From contig JAFFSR010000351.1 in assembly GCA_017163975.1 (NCBI GenBank), forward strand, positions 2,997,501-3,061,500: 64,000 bases of DNA. Direction: 5' to 3'. The stretch's first letter is position 1. Every line of letters begins with the position of its first letter. This document shows, in pieces, positions 1-12,100 of the stretch. The stretch is from Anastatus disparis (Eukaryota > Arthropoda > Insecta > Hymenoptera > Eupelmidae). The notes beneath the pieces are model-generated. The model ran no database searches. It saw only the letters and a list, made by a program, of their open reading frames with translations, and was not told the origin of the DNA. Made by a program: the position numbers and the translations under genes.

Positions 1-521
1 AGAGAAAATATGGCTTTTTACTAAACAAGTAGTGGACAAGTCTTAATTTCTATCAATAATCACTAGATTTTCGAAAAACTTACATTTTTCAATTAGAAAA
101 GGATAGAGAGATACAGCGTCCTCTCAAATCATAAGATTAATTTTGTATTTTGAGTTTCTTTATTTTGCTTGTTTTAACTATAAAAGAACAAATAATAAAA
201 TTTAATTTTGTTAAACATCCATTTCGTATTATTATTTTGTTCCTGAAATTTTATATTTCACTCATCTTAAATAACAGTATATACATTTCAGAATGAAATA
301 AATGATAATTGCAACTTTTGATGAATCATCATTTTTAAGCTACGGATGTATATTCCAATGTACATACCTGTATTTTTTTATAGATGGGTCAAAAAATTCT
401 AGAAAAAATCAGAGATCATATTTAAGATCTAAGAAGTCAATAAATTATGAAAAAAAATTTTTTTCGTAACCAGAAATAATTCCGTTCTGAAAGGGTTAAT
501 AAAAAATTGGGAGATATTACA
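1..521 (-). mobile_element. Candidate 3' LTR of the env-bearing Gypsy provirus
   Basis: Reading the minus strand after env, a G-rich stretch (GCGTGGGG) is followed at 521 by TGTAATATCTCCC, which has the TG start expected of an LTR next to a polypurine tract. The rest of the LTR would run left to the window edge. No matching copy was seen at the 5' side near 36.2 kb, so the call rests on position and the TG start only. Bases 94-130 also resemble a degraded end of the TTAA-flanked MITE found at 3062 and 58628. Confidence 0.3.
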
Positions 522-768
522 CCCCACGCCTGAAACATTTGCTAGGAGATAACACAACGAACTAGTAAATGCAGACTCTGTATTTTCAGAATCTAACATG
601 GCTAATCTCTTATAAATACTTGTTCATTTTTTGCAGCATCATCTAATTGCTCGTTTGGATAAAATCCTATTGGTTTTGATTTATTTAATTTAGTTCTTTA
701 TTAATTTTTTTATTATTTTCTGTATAAGTTGATGTTGTTTCTCTTTCAGATTTTTCTATATAATTTGT

Positions 769-2991
769 TTATTCTTTTTTAGCGGTTGTTGGTAATCCTA
801 ATTCTATGTCTGGTACAATTTTTGGTTCTTGACTAACTGATATCAAGAAATGAGTTAAAGTTCCCCATAATGCACTAAGTATGTGTATTGACCATCCAAA
901 TATTGAGAATAGTGTATATCCTCTTATTATTATATTTATTATAGCTTTAATAAATTGAATTATTATTAACATAGCTATTATTCTAGCACTAACTGTACCG
1001 AAATTTATAAATTGTTCCATGTTGAGTGTGCAATCTTTGTTATAATTTCTTCATTTAAAAGTTTATATATTGTCTCTTCATTTTCTTTAGCAAGATATCC
1101 GTTCATTTCTCTGGCTTCATAATTGAGTACGGCTGGTCTTTCCACTGGAAACATTATCCTTTCTCTTAATTCATCTAAATCTTTTGGTATATATTCCGCT
1201 GATTGCTAAATCTCCTGGATTAACATATTTCAATGTTGGTTTAGTTGTTGGTTTTAATGTTGATGGCGGTAACGCCTCAGTAGGTCTTGGTAAGATTGTA
1301 TACCAAAATTCACCTAAGAGATAATAAGAAGGTAAAGTATTGCAAGTAATTTTTGTTCCTTTTATTTTTAGAATGTGTGTTCTAGGTGTTAAGTAACATG
1401 TTTCATTTTTTCTTTTTACTTGTAATTCTACATAGTAAGACTCTCTATGCTCAATTCTTACTTCTACAGGGATACACCTAACTATACGTACTGCCTCCCC
1501 AGCTAATACTGCCATATAACCTGGTCCTTTTATTATATTATACACGAATTCATCGGGTAATTGAGTTGCTATTGCTAATAAATTTTTTCATGTTTCTCTT
1601 TCTCAATTACATTTTTGATAAACCACATCGCGATATAATTGTTTAATTTGAGTTTTAATATACCTTTCCACATAAACGAATTTAGAGTTCATATAAGCAA
1701 ATATGTCTAAGTTTGATACAGAATGTTTTTTTACAGATGCAAATGTTTCATCTTTTGAAGTTTCTAAAATTACTAATTTTGGGTGTTCTGTTTGTGTTAA
1801 TGAATATCCGCATACATTTTGTTTTCCTTTGGCGGTTAGAGCAAAAGTTACATCTTGAGTTGTTAATGAATATACTGTTTGGAATGCTCCCATTTCTATG
1901 TCTATTGTTTTATTAGCAGTTCCTTTACATAAAATTCCATACTGATTGAATTTACAAATATCATAAGGGCGAGGATCCCACAAAGTACATCCATCTTCTT
2001 TGTCGATACAATTTCCTTCACCTAATTTACATATAGTTCCTGAACGTAAGTGTATTAAATTTTTTTTCTTAAGCTACGCGTGCTACATAATCATTTAAAG
2101 TTATTTTAATGAAACCTTGCACAACTGATTCTTTCCAAGTACCATGAGAGTCAGATTAAGTTGCACCTTCGCAACTACCGTCGTTTTCTAAAGTTCCTGC
2201 TAAGACTATACTATGTCTTACTGTATTATTAGATATAAGTTTATTTATGATGTGAATATCCATTATTTTTAAAATCCCTGTTTTATGTGCTTCTTTGCAG
2301 GATTGTTCACTGATTTCTCTGATGTATTCGTTTTCGCCATTGATTACAAATGATAAGAGAACGCGGTTACGTAATGGATAGAGCTCTTGCCTTCAACGCG
2401 GAGGGCATGGGTTCGAATCCTGGCCAGGTACCTCTAACTTTTTTTCGAAATAAAATTAGTGTATGTGCCATTTATATTGCGACTCTCAAAAAATCCGACC
2501 TCATTGGATATCGGTTGATTTTTGGTCAAAAGTGGCTGACCATCCATCAGTAGTCAAAGTTTTCGGTATGGTGGGTCTGACAGTCTAGCCTGACATAATG
2601 TGTTAAACGGGAACCCGGCTGGGCTCCCACGACATCACCATATAAAAAAGGTTAATCAAATAGAGGACAATATCCTTTATATATTGATCTTTTTTCTTTA
2701 AAGAAAAAATAAATAAGTTGGTTACAATTGATATATGAGAAAAACTCCACAACGATAAAAAGTTCTATGTATCTCGAGCTTGCATTGGTATACATGAGTT
2801 TCCATGTACTCATTAATTGGTAATAATTGGATATACTTCCTTTCGACTTTGATAGATTCGTCTGGTATATCACATTTGGCTATATTAATCAAGGACAAAG
2901 TTGTAACATTTAAATAACGTGTCCCACAATCATAACCAATTAATCCCAAAGCTGTTGAAACAAATAATCTTTCAATTAAAGTATGCAGCAT
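769..2991 (-). pseudogene. env: Env-like glycoprotein of the Gypsy provirus (chuvirus-type), broken
   Basis: Pieces of one glycoprotein lie in order on the minus strand: N-terminus 2991-2722, a second piece about 2345-2050, then 1983-1603, 1545-1171 and a C-terminal piece 1020-769 with a hydrophobic membrane segment (IIAMLIIIQFIKAIINIIIR). Several cysteines are present, including GYDCGTRYLN near the N-terminus and QLYRDVVYQKCN at about 1603. The set resembles, from memory, the glycoprotein family shared by chuvirus-like endogenous elements and env-bearing LTR elements of insects. Its place, directly downstream of integrase, is where a captured env is expected. Frameshifts separate the pieces and a SINE-like insertion splits the first two, so it cannot make a full protein. 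The exact viral source is uncertain. Confidence 0.6.
2344..2725 (+). repeat. tRNA-headed SINE-like insertion in env
   Basis: The plus strand has a Pol III type head: an A-box-like GTAATGGATAGAGC at about 2371 and a B box GGTTCGAATCC at 2410-2420, about the spacing of a tRNA. The T and acceptor arms do not pair well, so it is a tRNA-derived head rather than a working tRNA. The body continues to about 2640, and an AT-rich tail follows. Env-frame sequence is recognisable on both sides, which shows that this is an insertion. Target-site duplication is unclear (ATTGAT or TTAC on both sides). Confidence 0.45.
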
Positions 2992-3061
2992 TCTGAAAAA
3001 TAAAAATATTTTAATTCTCTTTTCTTTTAATTTTTTTTATGATTACAAACTTTCTTATTAA

Positions 3062-3442
3062 GAGGAGGTCACGTATCTCTGTCCTTTTCTAATCAAAGAA
3101 TTGAGTTTTTTACAAAAACTAATAACTTCAGCAAAAAATTAAGAGAAAGCCGCATCTCGTCTCAAGAAAAGCAATATTTTCTTCGATAAGAAAAAATTTA
3201 TTTTATTGCTTCGTTTTCAAGAAAACCTCGAAAAACTTGAATCGTAGAGGTTAGGGTGGACAATTTGGTTTTTCAAGGTTTTCTTGACAACGAAGCAATA
3301 AAATAAATTTTTTCTTATCAAAGAAAATATTGCTTTTTTTGATACGAGATGCGGCTTTCTCTTTATTTTTTGCTAAGGTTATTAGTTTCTGTAAAAAACT
3401 CAATTCTTTGATTAGAAAAGGACAGAGATACGTGACCTCCTC
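3062..3442. mobile_element. 381-bp fold-back MITE with TTAA target sites
   Basis: The two halves are near-perfect inverted copies, starting with GAGGAGGTCACGTATCTC and ending with its complement, and TTAA stands at both edges (3058-3061 and 3443-3446). A second copy of exactly the same length lies at 58628-59008. TTAA duplication is typical of piggyBac-type transposases, so this is probably a non-autonomous piggyBac-like element; the terminal sequence itself is not one I recognise. It sits between the pol and env remnants of the Gypsy provirus. Confidence 0.8.
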
Positions 3443-3446
3443 TTAA

Positions 3447-4105
3447 TGAGAGATAATCTAATTCGATTTGCATGTACTATTTTACTAGTATTATTAATTT
3501 TGATTCTAATATTAGTTTTATTTAAAACTTCAAGAATTTTGTGAGGCTCGGAATAATGGTTACTGAATTTCCCTGGTTTAGGTTCCGATAAGAGAAAAAT
3601 ATAATCTCCCACTCTAAAATTCTTTTAATTGATTTTATCATGATAATATTTTGATCTCTGTTTAGATGTTATTAAATTTTCAAAAGCCAAATTCTGTATT
3701 CCATTTAATCTTGTGACTAAATCAATTATATATCCTTAATAAGTTGGTAATAAATCTCCTTCCCTTAATGGGCTGCATGATGGAATTTTTGCTAATCTTC
3801 CGAATACTACTTCAAACGGAGTATGTTTAGTACTTTCATGTACACTCGTATTATAATTAAAGGTAGCTAACTCTAACCATTCATCCCATTCATTGTCAAT
3901 ATCGGTATATGGTTTTAGATATTTTATTAATGCATGATGTGATCTTTCTAATGATCCATTAGATTGAGGATGAAATGCTGTTGTTTTCACTTTTTTAATT
4001 CCAAATCTTTTTGCTATTCTTGTCATTCGATTGCTGAGAAGATTTTGTCCTTGATCTGTTAATATTACCTTTGGACTACCAAAATTACAAATAAATCTTT
4101 TTTAC
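3447..4105 (-). pseudogene. pol: Gypsy integrase, C-terminal half (env-bearing provirus)
   Basis: The minus strand encodes the second half of a Ty3/Gypsy integrase. It has the second catalytic aspartate in VILTDQGQNLL just above 4026, the catalytic glutamate in SNGSLERSHH (about 3960), and then the C-terminal module with GDYIFLLSEPKPGKF (about 3600) and IVHANRIRLS, which is the usual end of Pol in this group. The first half of the same gene is at 24118-24668. The two halves are separated by an older insertion of about 0.8 kb plus the 19.2-kb LTR element. The 3' end runs into the MITE at 3442. At least one stop (near 3735) interrupts the frame. Confidence 0.85.
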
Positions 4106-4253
4106 CATATCCAACCCAAAAGTTTCTACTTTAATCCCCACTACTTCCACCGAAAGTCTCACTTTCTTGTCGGGGCAGGAAGCAAAAAGAACGTTCTGCG
4201 CAGGCGCTAACGACAGATTATAGCAGACTTTATATCTCTCCGTCTTTTTCTTT
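4106..4253. other. Left part of an older insertion in integrase
   Basis: This stretch lies between integrase coding sequence (ends at 4105) and the left target site of the giant LTR element. It has no coding match to Pol. Together with 23486-24117 it forms an insertion of roughly 0.8 kb that was already in the integrase gene when the giant element arrived. I do not recognise the family. Confidence 0.5.
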
Positions 4254-4258
4254 TCCCC
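4254..4258. repeat. Target-site duplication TCCCC, left
   Basis: The five bases TCCCC directly precede the 5' LTR and are repeated directly after the 3' LTR at 23481-23485. This defines both ends of the 19.2-kb element and shows integrase-mediated insertion. Confidence 0.9.
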
Positions 4259-6172
4259 TGTTAAGTGACACCATTCTCGCCTCCTAATTTTCTTTATTTA
4301 TCTATTAACTCTTAAAATTATTCTTTTAATTTATTACAATGATGAGGAGAAATGGGTCTTAAAAGCATCAAGGCCAATTTCTTTTCACGCTGTTATCAAT
4401 TTTCCAAGAAGCCAAGCTCGATCGTTGACGGGAGCCTTTGCTTCGTCTCCACTCTTTCTCTACTTCGTTGAGTTGAAGTGGGGACTTAGCGTCGGTTCCC
4501 ATGCATAAGACGGGTAAGAGCAACGGAGAGAGAGAACTACCTTTCTCTGTCTTCGCGCTCTCCCCCACAACAATTAAAAACGTTTGAAGCTGGCTTGACG
4601 AAAGATTGTCAAGCGAAGAAAAATTTTCTCGAGAGAGACGCGCGCGACCAGGCCTAAGGGCAGTACGTGTAGGCTGCAGCCCGCGAGGCTGCAGCTGCAA
4701 CTTCAAATTTCCACCTTGTCACTGTGTAGCTTTTAATTAAAAAAATTAACGACACAAATTCCGTGGACAACGACCCGAGTTGTCATACACGTGGATTGAA
4801 GTGCACCGGTGGTGTAGATATACCGACAAATAAGAAAAAGGGAAGCAGATAATCAGAGGCCAATGCAGCCAGAGCAGGCATGGGAGACCAGGAGAGCCGG
4901 CAATGCTGCTCCGCCGGTCACCCTTGTCATCAGCAGATAAGTTATTTTTAAAATTATTATAATAAATAATTTTATACAATATTGCATAGATAATAAAAGG
5001 AAATCAGCGCACCTTGCGTTAGAAAATTTTCGCGGGTTGACAATAAATTATTTGTAAAGATTTTTAGAATGTACTTTTGATGAATTCATATAAGTGAAAA
5101 ATTTTATTTAATTATGTAACTTTATTAGAGATATATTGTGGGAGTTTTGCAAGTAATTGTTACTCAAGTGGATTTATTAAACTAATAAAGAATGTCCGAC
5201 ATATTTCAATTTTATATCACTGACCTTTATTATAAGAACGACGTAAGCTGTTATGATTCGGAGCTCGGAGATAGGATTATATAGTTAGGGGCCGTCGATA
5301 AAATTAAATAATTTTCTTTTTTAAGTTATCTAAAAAAATATTTTTTTAATGTACTTCATAACAATTAATAAATATGCCACAGAAATAAGTTGCTTGGACA
5401 GACATTGAACAGAATTAGACGTTAAAGTAATAATTATTTTAAAAACTACATATTTTTATGAAAATTCAAATGAATAGAAAAACAAGTCAATCCTTTTCAT
5501 AATAACACTCATAACTGATTTTTATAAGGTATACTTTAATTTTGAGTAAAATTTGGTACGATTAGGTATTTTCATATAAATTATGTGTCCGTACTTTAGT
5601 GTATAAATCATGTATATTAGGCAGTTAATTGCATACGAAAATCGAGTTTAGCACGTTCAATTAAAAAATCTTAAATTTAAATAAAAACGTCTGAAGTAAG
5701 TAATTTTTACATGAGTATCCTCCGTTATTGGAATTAAGTAATTATTTTTAGTACTTAGAAACGGTGTAAAAATAAATTGTACATTGTCTTTTAAGATAAC
5801 ATAATGCCCGTCAAATATATGTATTTAAACATTAAGCTGAGTTCCGCGCATTGAATTGAAAAAAAACAAAAATAATATGTAATTCTTATGCGCATCACAT
5901 TAGAGGAAAAAAATAAAAACTTTTCGTATTCTATTCTTTGAAAATTTATTTATGTCACATGATTAGAAAAACCTTTAATGACTCAATCATTCCTTTAACT
6001 TAGAGTTATTATTGTGATCGGAGTGTTTATTTTATGACATTTTCGTATAGATCAGGCCGAATATACTCCTTAGATAAAAGCTCTCAACTCCGGAAGGTGA
6101 AAATAAAATTAAATGTAAGAAGGACGGGGTTTTCGTGAGAGATACAACTCTTTAGAAAAACCCGTCCTAACA
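4259..6172 (+). repeat. 5' LTR of the giant element
   Basis: It begins TGTTAAGTGACACC and ends CCTAACA, so the ends are short inverted repeats (TGTTA/TAACA). The copy at 21566-23480 matches it throughout except for one extra T after the C near 5318. A block at about 4370-4700 is clearly richer in G+C than the rest. The last 55 bases can fold into a hairpin (AGGACGGGGTTTTC paired with GAAAAACCCGTCCT). Reading frames of 112 and 77 codons on the minus strand appear in both LTRs only because the LTRs are copies. Confidence 0.93.
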
Positions 6173-6174
6173 CT

Positions 6175-6192
6175 TGGCGCCCAGAGTGGAGC
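6175..6192 (+). other. Primer-binding site of the giant element
   Basis: TGGCGCCCAGAGTGGAGC starts two bases after the 5' LTR. TGGCGCC at this position is the usual complement of a tRNA 3' end used as minus-strand primer. The first bases fit tRNA-Lys best, with mismatches further in, so the tRNA identity is uncertain. Confidence 0.75.
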
Positions 6193-9100
6193 TCGTTGGG
6201 TCAAAAAAATGACCGAGATTTCGGCAACATATCCTGCCGGGGGCTCGATCATTTTTGCATGAGATGCTGACGGTTTTATATAGAGAACCGTTTAACAGCG
6301 AGAACCGCGACCTTTTTCGAGAGAGAGTAAGAATGCTATTAGTAATAAAGTATATTCTTTGCTGTAAAAATATGATCCGTAATTATTATAAACTAAAAGG
6401 TTATATAGGAGCATGTCCAAATTATTTTGTTTGTCAAATATTATTTTCCACATTTAATTTCTGATTTTATTTTCTAAAAGGTATTTATTTCTAAATAAAA
6501 ATAATCGTAACAATTTGTTTAAAATTTCACGTAAAACATATCTATATTTAAAAATCAGTTAAATCCAAGCTACTAATAATTAATAGATTTTGCCACCGTG
6601 CATAAGAAAAAGTTATTTATTACTTTATTAAATATATAAAAAAATGCATTTTTATATATTTGTGTATTTTATAATTTAAAAATAGCCCTAATGGAAATTT
6701 TGCTAACTGAAATAATTGATCCATCAATAATTATTTTTATTTTTATTTAGTTTGATATTTACCAGTGGAAAATTAATTATTACATTTTTTTTTAGTTACT
6801 TTAAAATAGTACATAAAATATGTATATGAAATGTAACCAGTAACAAAGAGAAATATTAATGTATCGGCTGATAGTTTGAATTTTCTTCTTTATTCACTAT
6901 ATTCTAAGCGAATTGATAGCTGTATTTATTTTGTTAACAATTAATATAATGATCACTTATTTTGAGTAAAGTTTTTATAATCACTTTCAATTTTTGCTTA
7001 AAATAATTTTCCTTTACCTTGCTTCACTATTTTATTATTTGATTATTATTAATTAATTATTGATTGATAATTATCAACCCCTTGAATTATCGACCAATTA
7101 ATCCACAAATATGGGGATTATAGTAAATTATAACCAGCGTTTCGAAGCGTAATAGGTAGCGTCAATGCATCGCATCTCGTAGATCGTAAGTTCGCGCCCG
7201 AATCAGCTCGAAAAATGTTGTTAAACGTTTTAATAGGTAATATAATTTTAATAGGTTAATTTTTAAATTAATTTCACGTTAAAATCAAGAAACCAAACAA
7301 GTAAGAAGGAAAAGTTATTTTTCTTTAGCACCGAATTTTAAATCTGCGTTTTTTATTATGAGTTGCAAATTCAGGGGTACAAACTGTTAAATTTTACTTT
7401 CGTTTGTTATTATGAGTACTCTTGATTGCTGTCTCAATTTTCTTTTCTTCTAGTACGGTCGGGACTCGAACCCACGAGCCCAATGTATTAGTCCAAATAT
7501 TAAAGTAATGAATTTCGATATACATATATATATAATTCTATAATATACATCTAAATATACATATATGCTTAATTACTATGTATTTTCTATTTTTTTTTAT
7601 CCTCAATTTTAGCCATATCGGCTATTGCGGAAGGGTACGAACAGTGATGAGTAGGCCCATCGCTTAGTAGTTGCCGGAAACAATAGTTCGATCAAGAGTA
7701 GGCCGCGACAAAACAAAGGGGAGTGAACGAATCGGAATCTCCCCTCGTTCTAAAAGAAAAATTTTCAGGTGGACCAGGAGTATATAGTAAATACCGCGAC
7801 GAAAAATGTTTATTTTCTTTAAAAACAAATAAAAAAAAAAAAACAACAAAAACTATTTGCTATCCGCTCGTTAACCTGCGCTAAATACGCGATCTGACCC
7901 AATAAAACATTAAAACAAGAAATAATTAACTAAAAAAAAAAAAAAAAAAAAAAAGAAACTAGCAACGAAATTTTTCTGACCCAGCCGCGTTCGCGAGGGA
8001 ATCATTTCCAAAGAAATCCCTTAATTATAAACTGCTTAATTTTCTCTAAAGTAGAAAATTGAGGCAGTAATCAAGAGAGTGTTTCCGTAAGGAAACAAGG
8101 ATTGTTAAAGAAAAAAAATATGTACCGAAAAGGAAAGAAAAATATGATTTTCTTTAGCGATTTCAGCAAAAATTTAACTATTTTAAGTATTCGATTTTTT
8201 TAGTGCGGGGAAAACTAAGTAAGATTTAGAGATGTTAATGTAGAACAGATTGTGTTCTAAACGAGAAAAAATGACAAAATCGAAAGTTCGTGTCAAAAAC
8301 ATATTATATAGATGCGAAGCGTTATATATATAGTAAATAATGACCTTTACTAATAAACTTTTATTGGCTTAACAATAATAGAAATATTACTTAGAAAGAT
8401 TCGGTTTACCTGCTTTTGATGCGAGGGTTCAGGGAAAACACTAAATTTATACCATTGAAGAATTCTCTTTCATAAAGAAAAAAGGGAATTTTCGTCTTGG
8501 AGCGGTTTAAGACGGCTAATAAAACGAAAAACATAACTGCACCGCATAAAACTTTCCTTCTGGAAGTAGAAATTTTTTTTTAGAAAGTAACCAATTGTAA
8601 TGAAATTTACAACATTCAAAAAAAAAATAATAAAATCGCCAAATTGTTCAATCTTAACAGAAGTTTAAATAATAAATTCCCTGCACCGTTTCCCTCACCT
8701 TAATTGAATAAAAAAATAAATCGTGACTGATATTTAAGCTCTTGCCACAAAATTATAAGCAATATTACATAAAACTGTTAAGGATTAAACATTTAAAAAT
8801 TTTCTTTTCTCAAAACCGAAATTATAAATTCTGAGAATTAAGTAAATCACACTAAAAAAAAAAATTGTTTTTTCGAATTAATTAAAATCAATTCAGGGTG
8901 GTACATGCTCAAGTGAAAAGCAATGAATTTCTAATTTTATCTTTAACATAAAAACAAAAAAATCCGACAGTATAATAACTTTTAGGTAATTTAAATAAAA
9001 ACGTAAAAATTTTAAAATAATAAATAATCCATCATTTAGAATTATTAACCAATTTGTAATAATAGTAAAATCGTAATTCATTAGGATCGAATTTTCTTAT

Positions 9101-12100
9101 TAAAATAAAATTTATTCAAAATTAAATGAATTGAAATAAATTCAAATTATAAAACGTTCTTTTCAGTTACCCGGGTGAACATTAAACCAAAGTTTTCTTA
9201 TCGTGAATGTCATTGCGTCATGCAGTGCAAACCATAACATATTTTCACATAGCTTCATATAGACTAATATACAGTTACATCCGGTCGAGTGAAAAATAAA
9301 AATATCAAGTTCTAGTTTGAAGTTTAAAAGAAAAATATCTTATTACCTAAATATTCTGGCTACTCAGAACTAAACTTTGTTGGTCTCACCCGAGTCAGCA
9401 AGTAATAATAGTGTAACTTAAGAAATTAACTTCGAGATAAATACAATGAGTTCCGAACGCACAAACGCAAGCGTGTTTTAAAGATTATTAAATTATGTGA
9501 CTTAAAAATTTTAAAACTTTTTACCTACAATACCTTTGACTAAATTTTTCTATCATGTTATTACTATTTACAATTTTTCTTTTTAAGTAATCTAATAAAA
9601 ATTTTTCTTTGCAACTTTAACTAATTTAACCAATACACAGAGATACCTTCTCAATAAGTAAAGCATTGATGTTAAATAATAATAGAACAATTAAATAATT
9701 ACAAATTGCTGCAGTTGTTATGTTTCCTTTTAATAATTAAATTTTCTTTTATTCTTTAAACAATAACATAATTAAGAAAATTCCAAGAGATAAATTGATA
9801 CAACTAACTTTACGATTAAAATACATTTGTTACACAGAAACAGTAAAAATTCATCATAGTTGTTTGAAAATTGATTTTCTCTTTTATTCCAGAAGGAAAG
9901 AACTGGAAACCAATTAGTTTATATTATTTTTACAAATTGTATTAGCATAAAATTAAATATCTTAAATATTTAAAATAATAAAGTAATTCTGACATTTTTG
10001 AGTGCTAATAGGGGTAATAACCCTTATAAATGTTAACCTTAAGCCTCCTCATCAAAAAAAAATACAGGTAGTAGGTAGGCAGGTAAAGGATGCGTAACTA
10101 TCATAAACTTATAGGCTTAAAATGAAACATAGAAATTCTGTGTAGGAGCATATAGTTTTGCGAACTTCAATAAATGATGTTGGAAATATGATACAATATT
10201 TAAAAATAATGTAACCGCGAGAAAAAAATTTTTTTTTCTCGAATTTCTAGCATTTGTATATAAAAGTGGCACTAGTATTGGGGGAGATGGGTCCCTTTCG
10301 CTTCGAGTGACCGGACCTTTGTGAAGTTAAGAAATTCAAATTTTAAAATACAAATTTCTAAATCAAACGTAATAGAGTTTAAATTTTTCTAAACAAATAT
10401 TACTATAATAATGATTGAAGTAGTTATAAAATTAAACTTTGTAAGAAAAAGAAAACGATGTTCTAATTTTAAAGTTTCAAAACATTCCTTATATATATAT
10501 ATATGTTTCCAAAATCTTTGGAAAATCTTTTAACATTATGTACAAATCATTATTTTTATTAATCCATGTTTTAAGTTTTCCAAATAATTAATAAATTCCG
10601 ATCAAAATTCAAAATTCACAAAGCAATACGTTAACATAGTATTTAATCTATTTAAATCAATCATTTACGTTTTTTTAAAAAAAAAATTTTTTCTTTAATA
10701 AATTATGGTCAAAACATAATTAAAAACCCAAAGAAATAAATTCAACTTAAAAATAATTATAGTAAAATGTAACAACAGTAATTTTAAGATGCTAATAAAA
10801 GTTAAAATTATTTTTAAAATTCGAAAATATGTAAAAACAAAAAAACTACAAATTTGGTAAAAATTTTACATCAAAAGTAATAAATATGAATTGTATAAAT
10901 ATTTAACTCGAATATAAAGACATCGTCTAATAATTCAAAAATCATCAATGTTTAAAATTTAAAAATAATATCTATGAATAAAACCAGTCAAGCGTAAAAC
11001 GTACTCGTTTTCGAACAGTGAGACTGAAATTCTTTGCGCGCGATAACGCACATTTCAATCTCTACGTTGAAGTATACGTTGTATGTGCTAGCGTGCTCTG
11101 TTATAGCAGCTCGAGTTTGAAGCAAAGTGACGTCATGCTGGCTTGTGCTTACAGTACGCTCTAAGCTTAAAAGCATATACACTTTATGGTATCTAAATAA
11201 GTGCTGTTGGAAACCTTTTACTTTGAAATTAAAAACGTTTTCATCCAAAATAAATTTAATTTTGATAAAATATTGTTTTCCGCCATAATTTTGTTAATAA
11301 TTTTTTTTGTTCGGATCAGAAAAGCCCCTTCACAATATTTTTTTAAACTAAATAATGCCACTTCAAGCTTATGAATAGAATATAAAATGATTCATTGTGC
11401 ACATAATATACTAATTTAGAATAAAATTTAATTAATTCAATCCTTTTAATAAATTCATAGTTTTAATTTACACGCTCATTAATCATTAATAAAATTAAAA
11501 TGAAAACTATGACAAAATTCAACTTGATTAATTACAATGAATATAAATTTGTGAAATCAAATATAAAAGTTGCAAACATTACTCTATTTAAAACTAACAA
11601 ATTTGCATGTTATGAGAAGATGATTATTAAATATTAGTTAATTCTATCTCTATGAAATTCTAGTTTTTTGTACCGCGTCCACATTAGTCGATGAATAATT
11701 TTAACATAAAAATCTTTGCACAAATTGTACAATCGCAGATTATTCCAATAAGAATCACATACAATTAAATTTTAATAAATAACTTTTAAGGAAACAATAT
11801 ATAACACCACAAACCAAAGTTTGAAATAAAATTATTTACTAAATTACATTTCAAGAAGATAAAACCCCTTTAACAGAAAGTAAATACGGGAGTAATAATA
11901 TACTCCTATAATTAATGAATGTTTTGTTTAGAAATTTAAGAAAACCTGAAACGTCCCAAAATTAAGAGAATTTTTCTTTTCTTTACTTAATTAAATTAAT
12001 AAATCTAAATAAACAAAAACATTATTGCAATATTAAACGTAAGATTACAAATTGTACATTTCGACTATAAATAAGTTGTTTTATTCTAACATTCACATAA

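Noticed and set aside
2365..2431. Functional tRNA gene
   Set aside because: A and B boxes are visible but acceptor and T stems do not pair properly; better seen as the head of a SINE-like element.
4368..4979. 112- and 77-codon minus-strand frames, found identically at 21675-22286
   Set aside because: Identity only reflects that the two LTRs are copies; no domain and no context as genes.
7130..7205. tRNA-like sequence in the giant leader (GTTCGCGCCC region); similar T-arm-like GGGTTCGAGTCCC on the minus strand near 7465
   Set aside because: Only partial arms are seen and no cloverleaf could be formed by eye; too weak to list.
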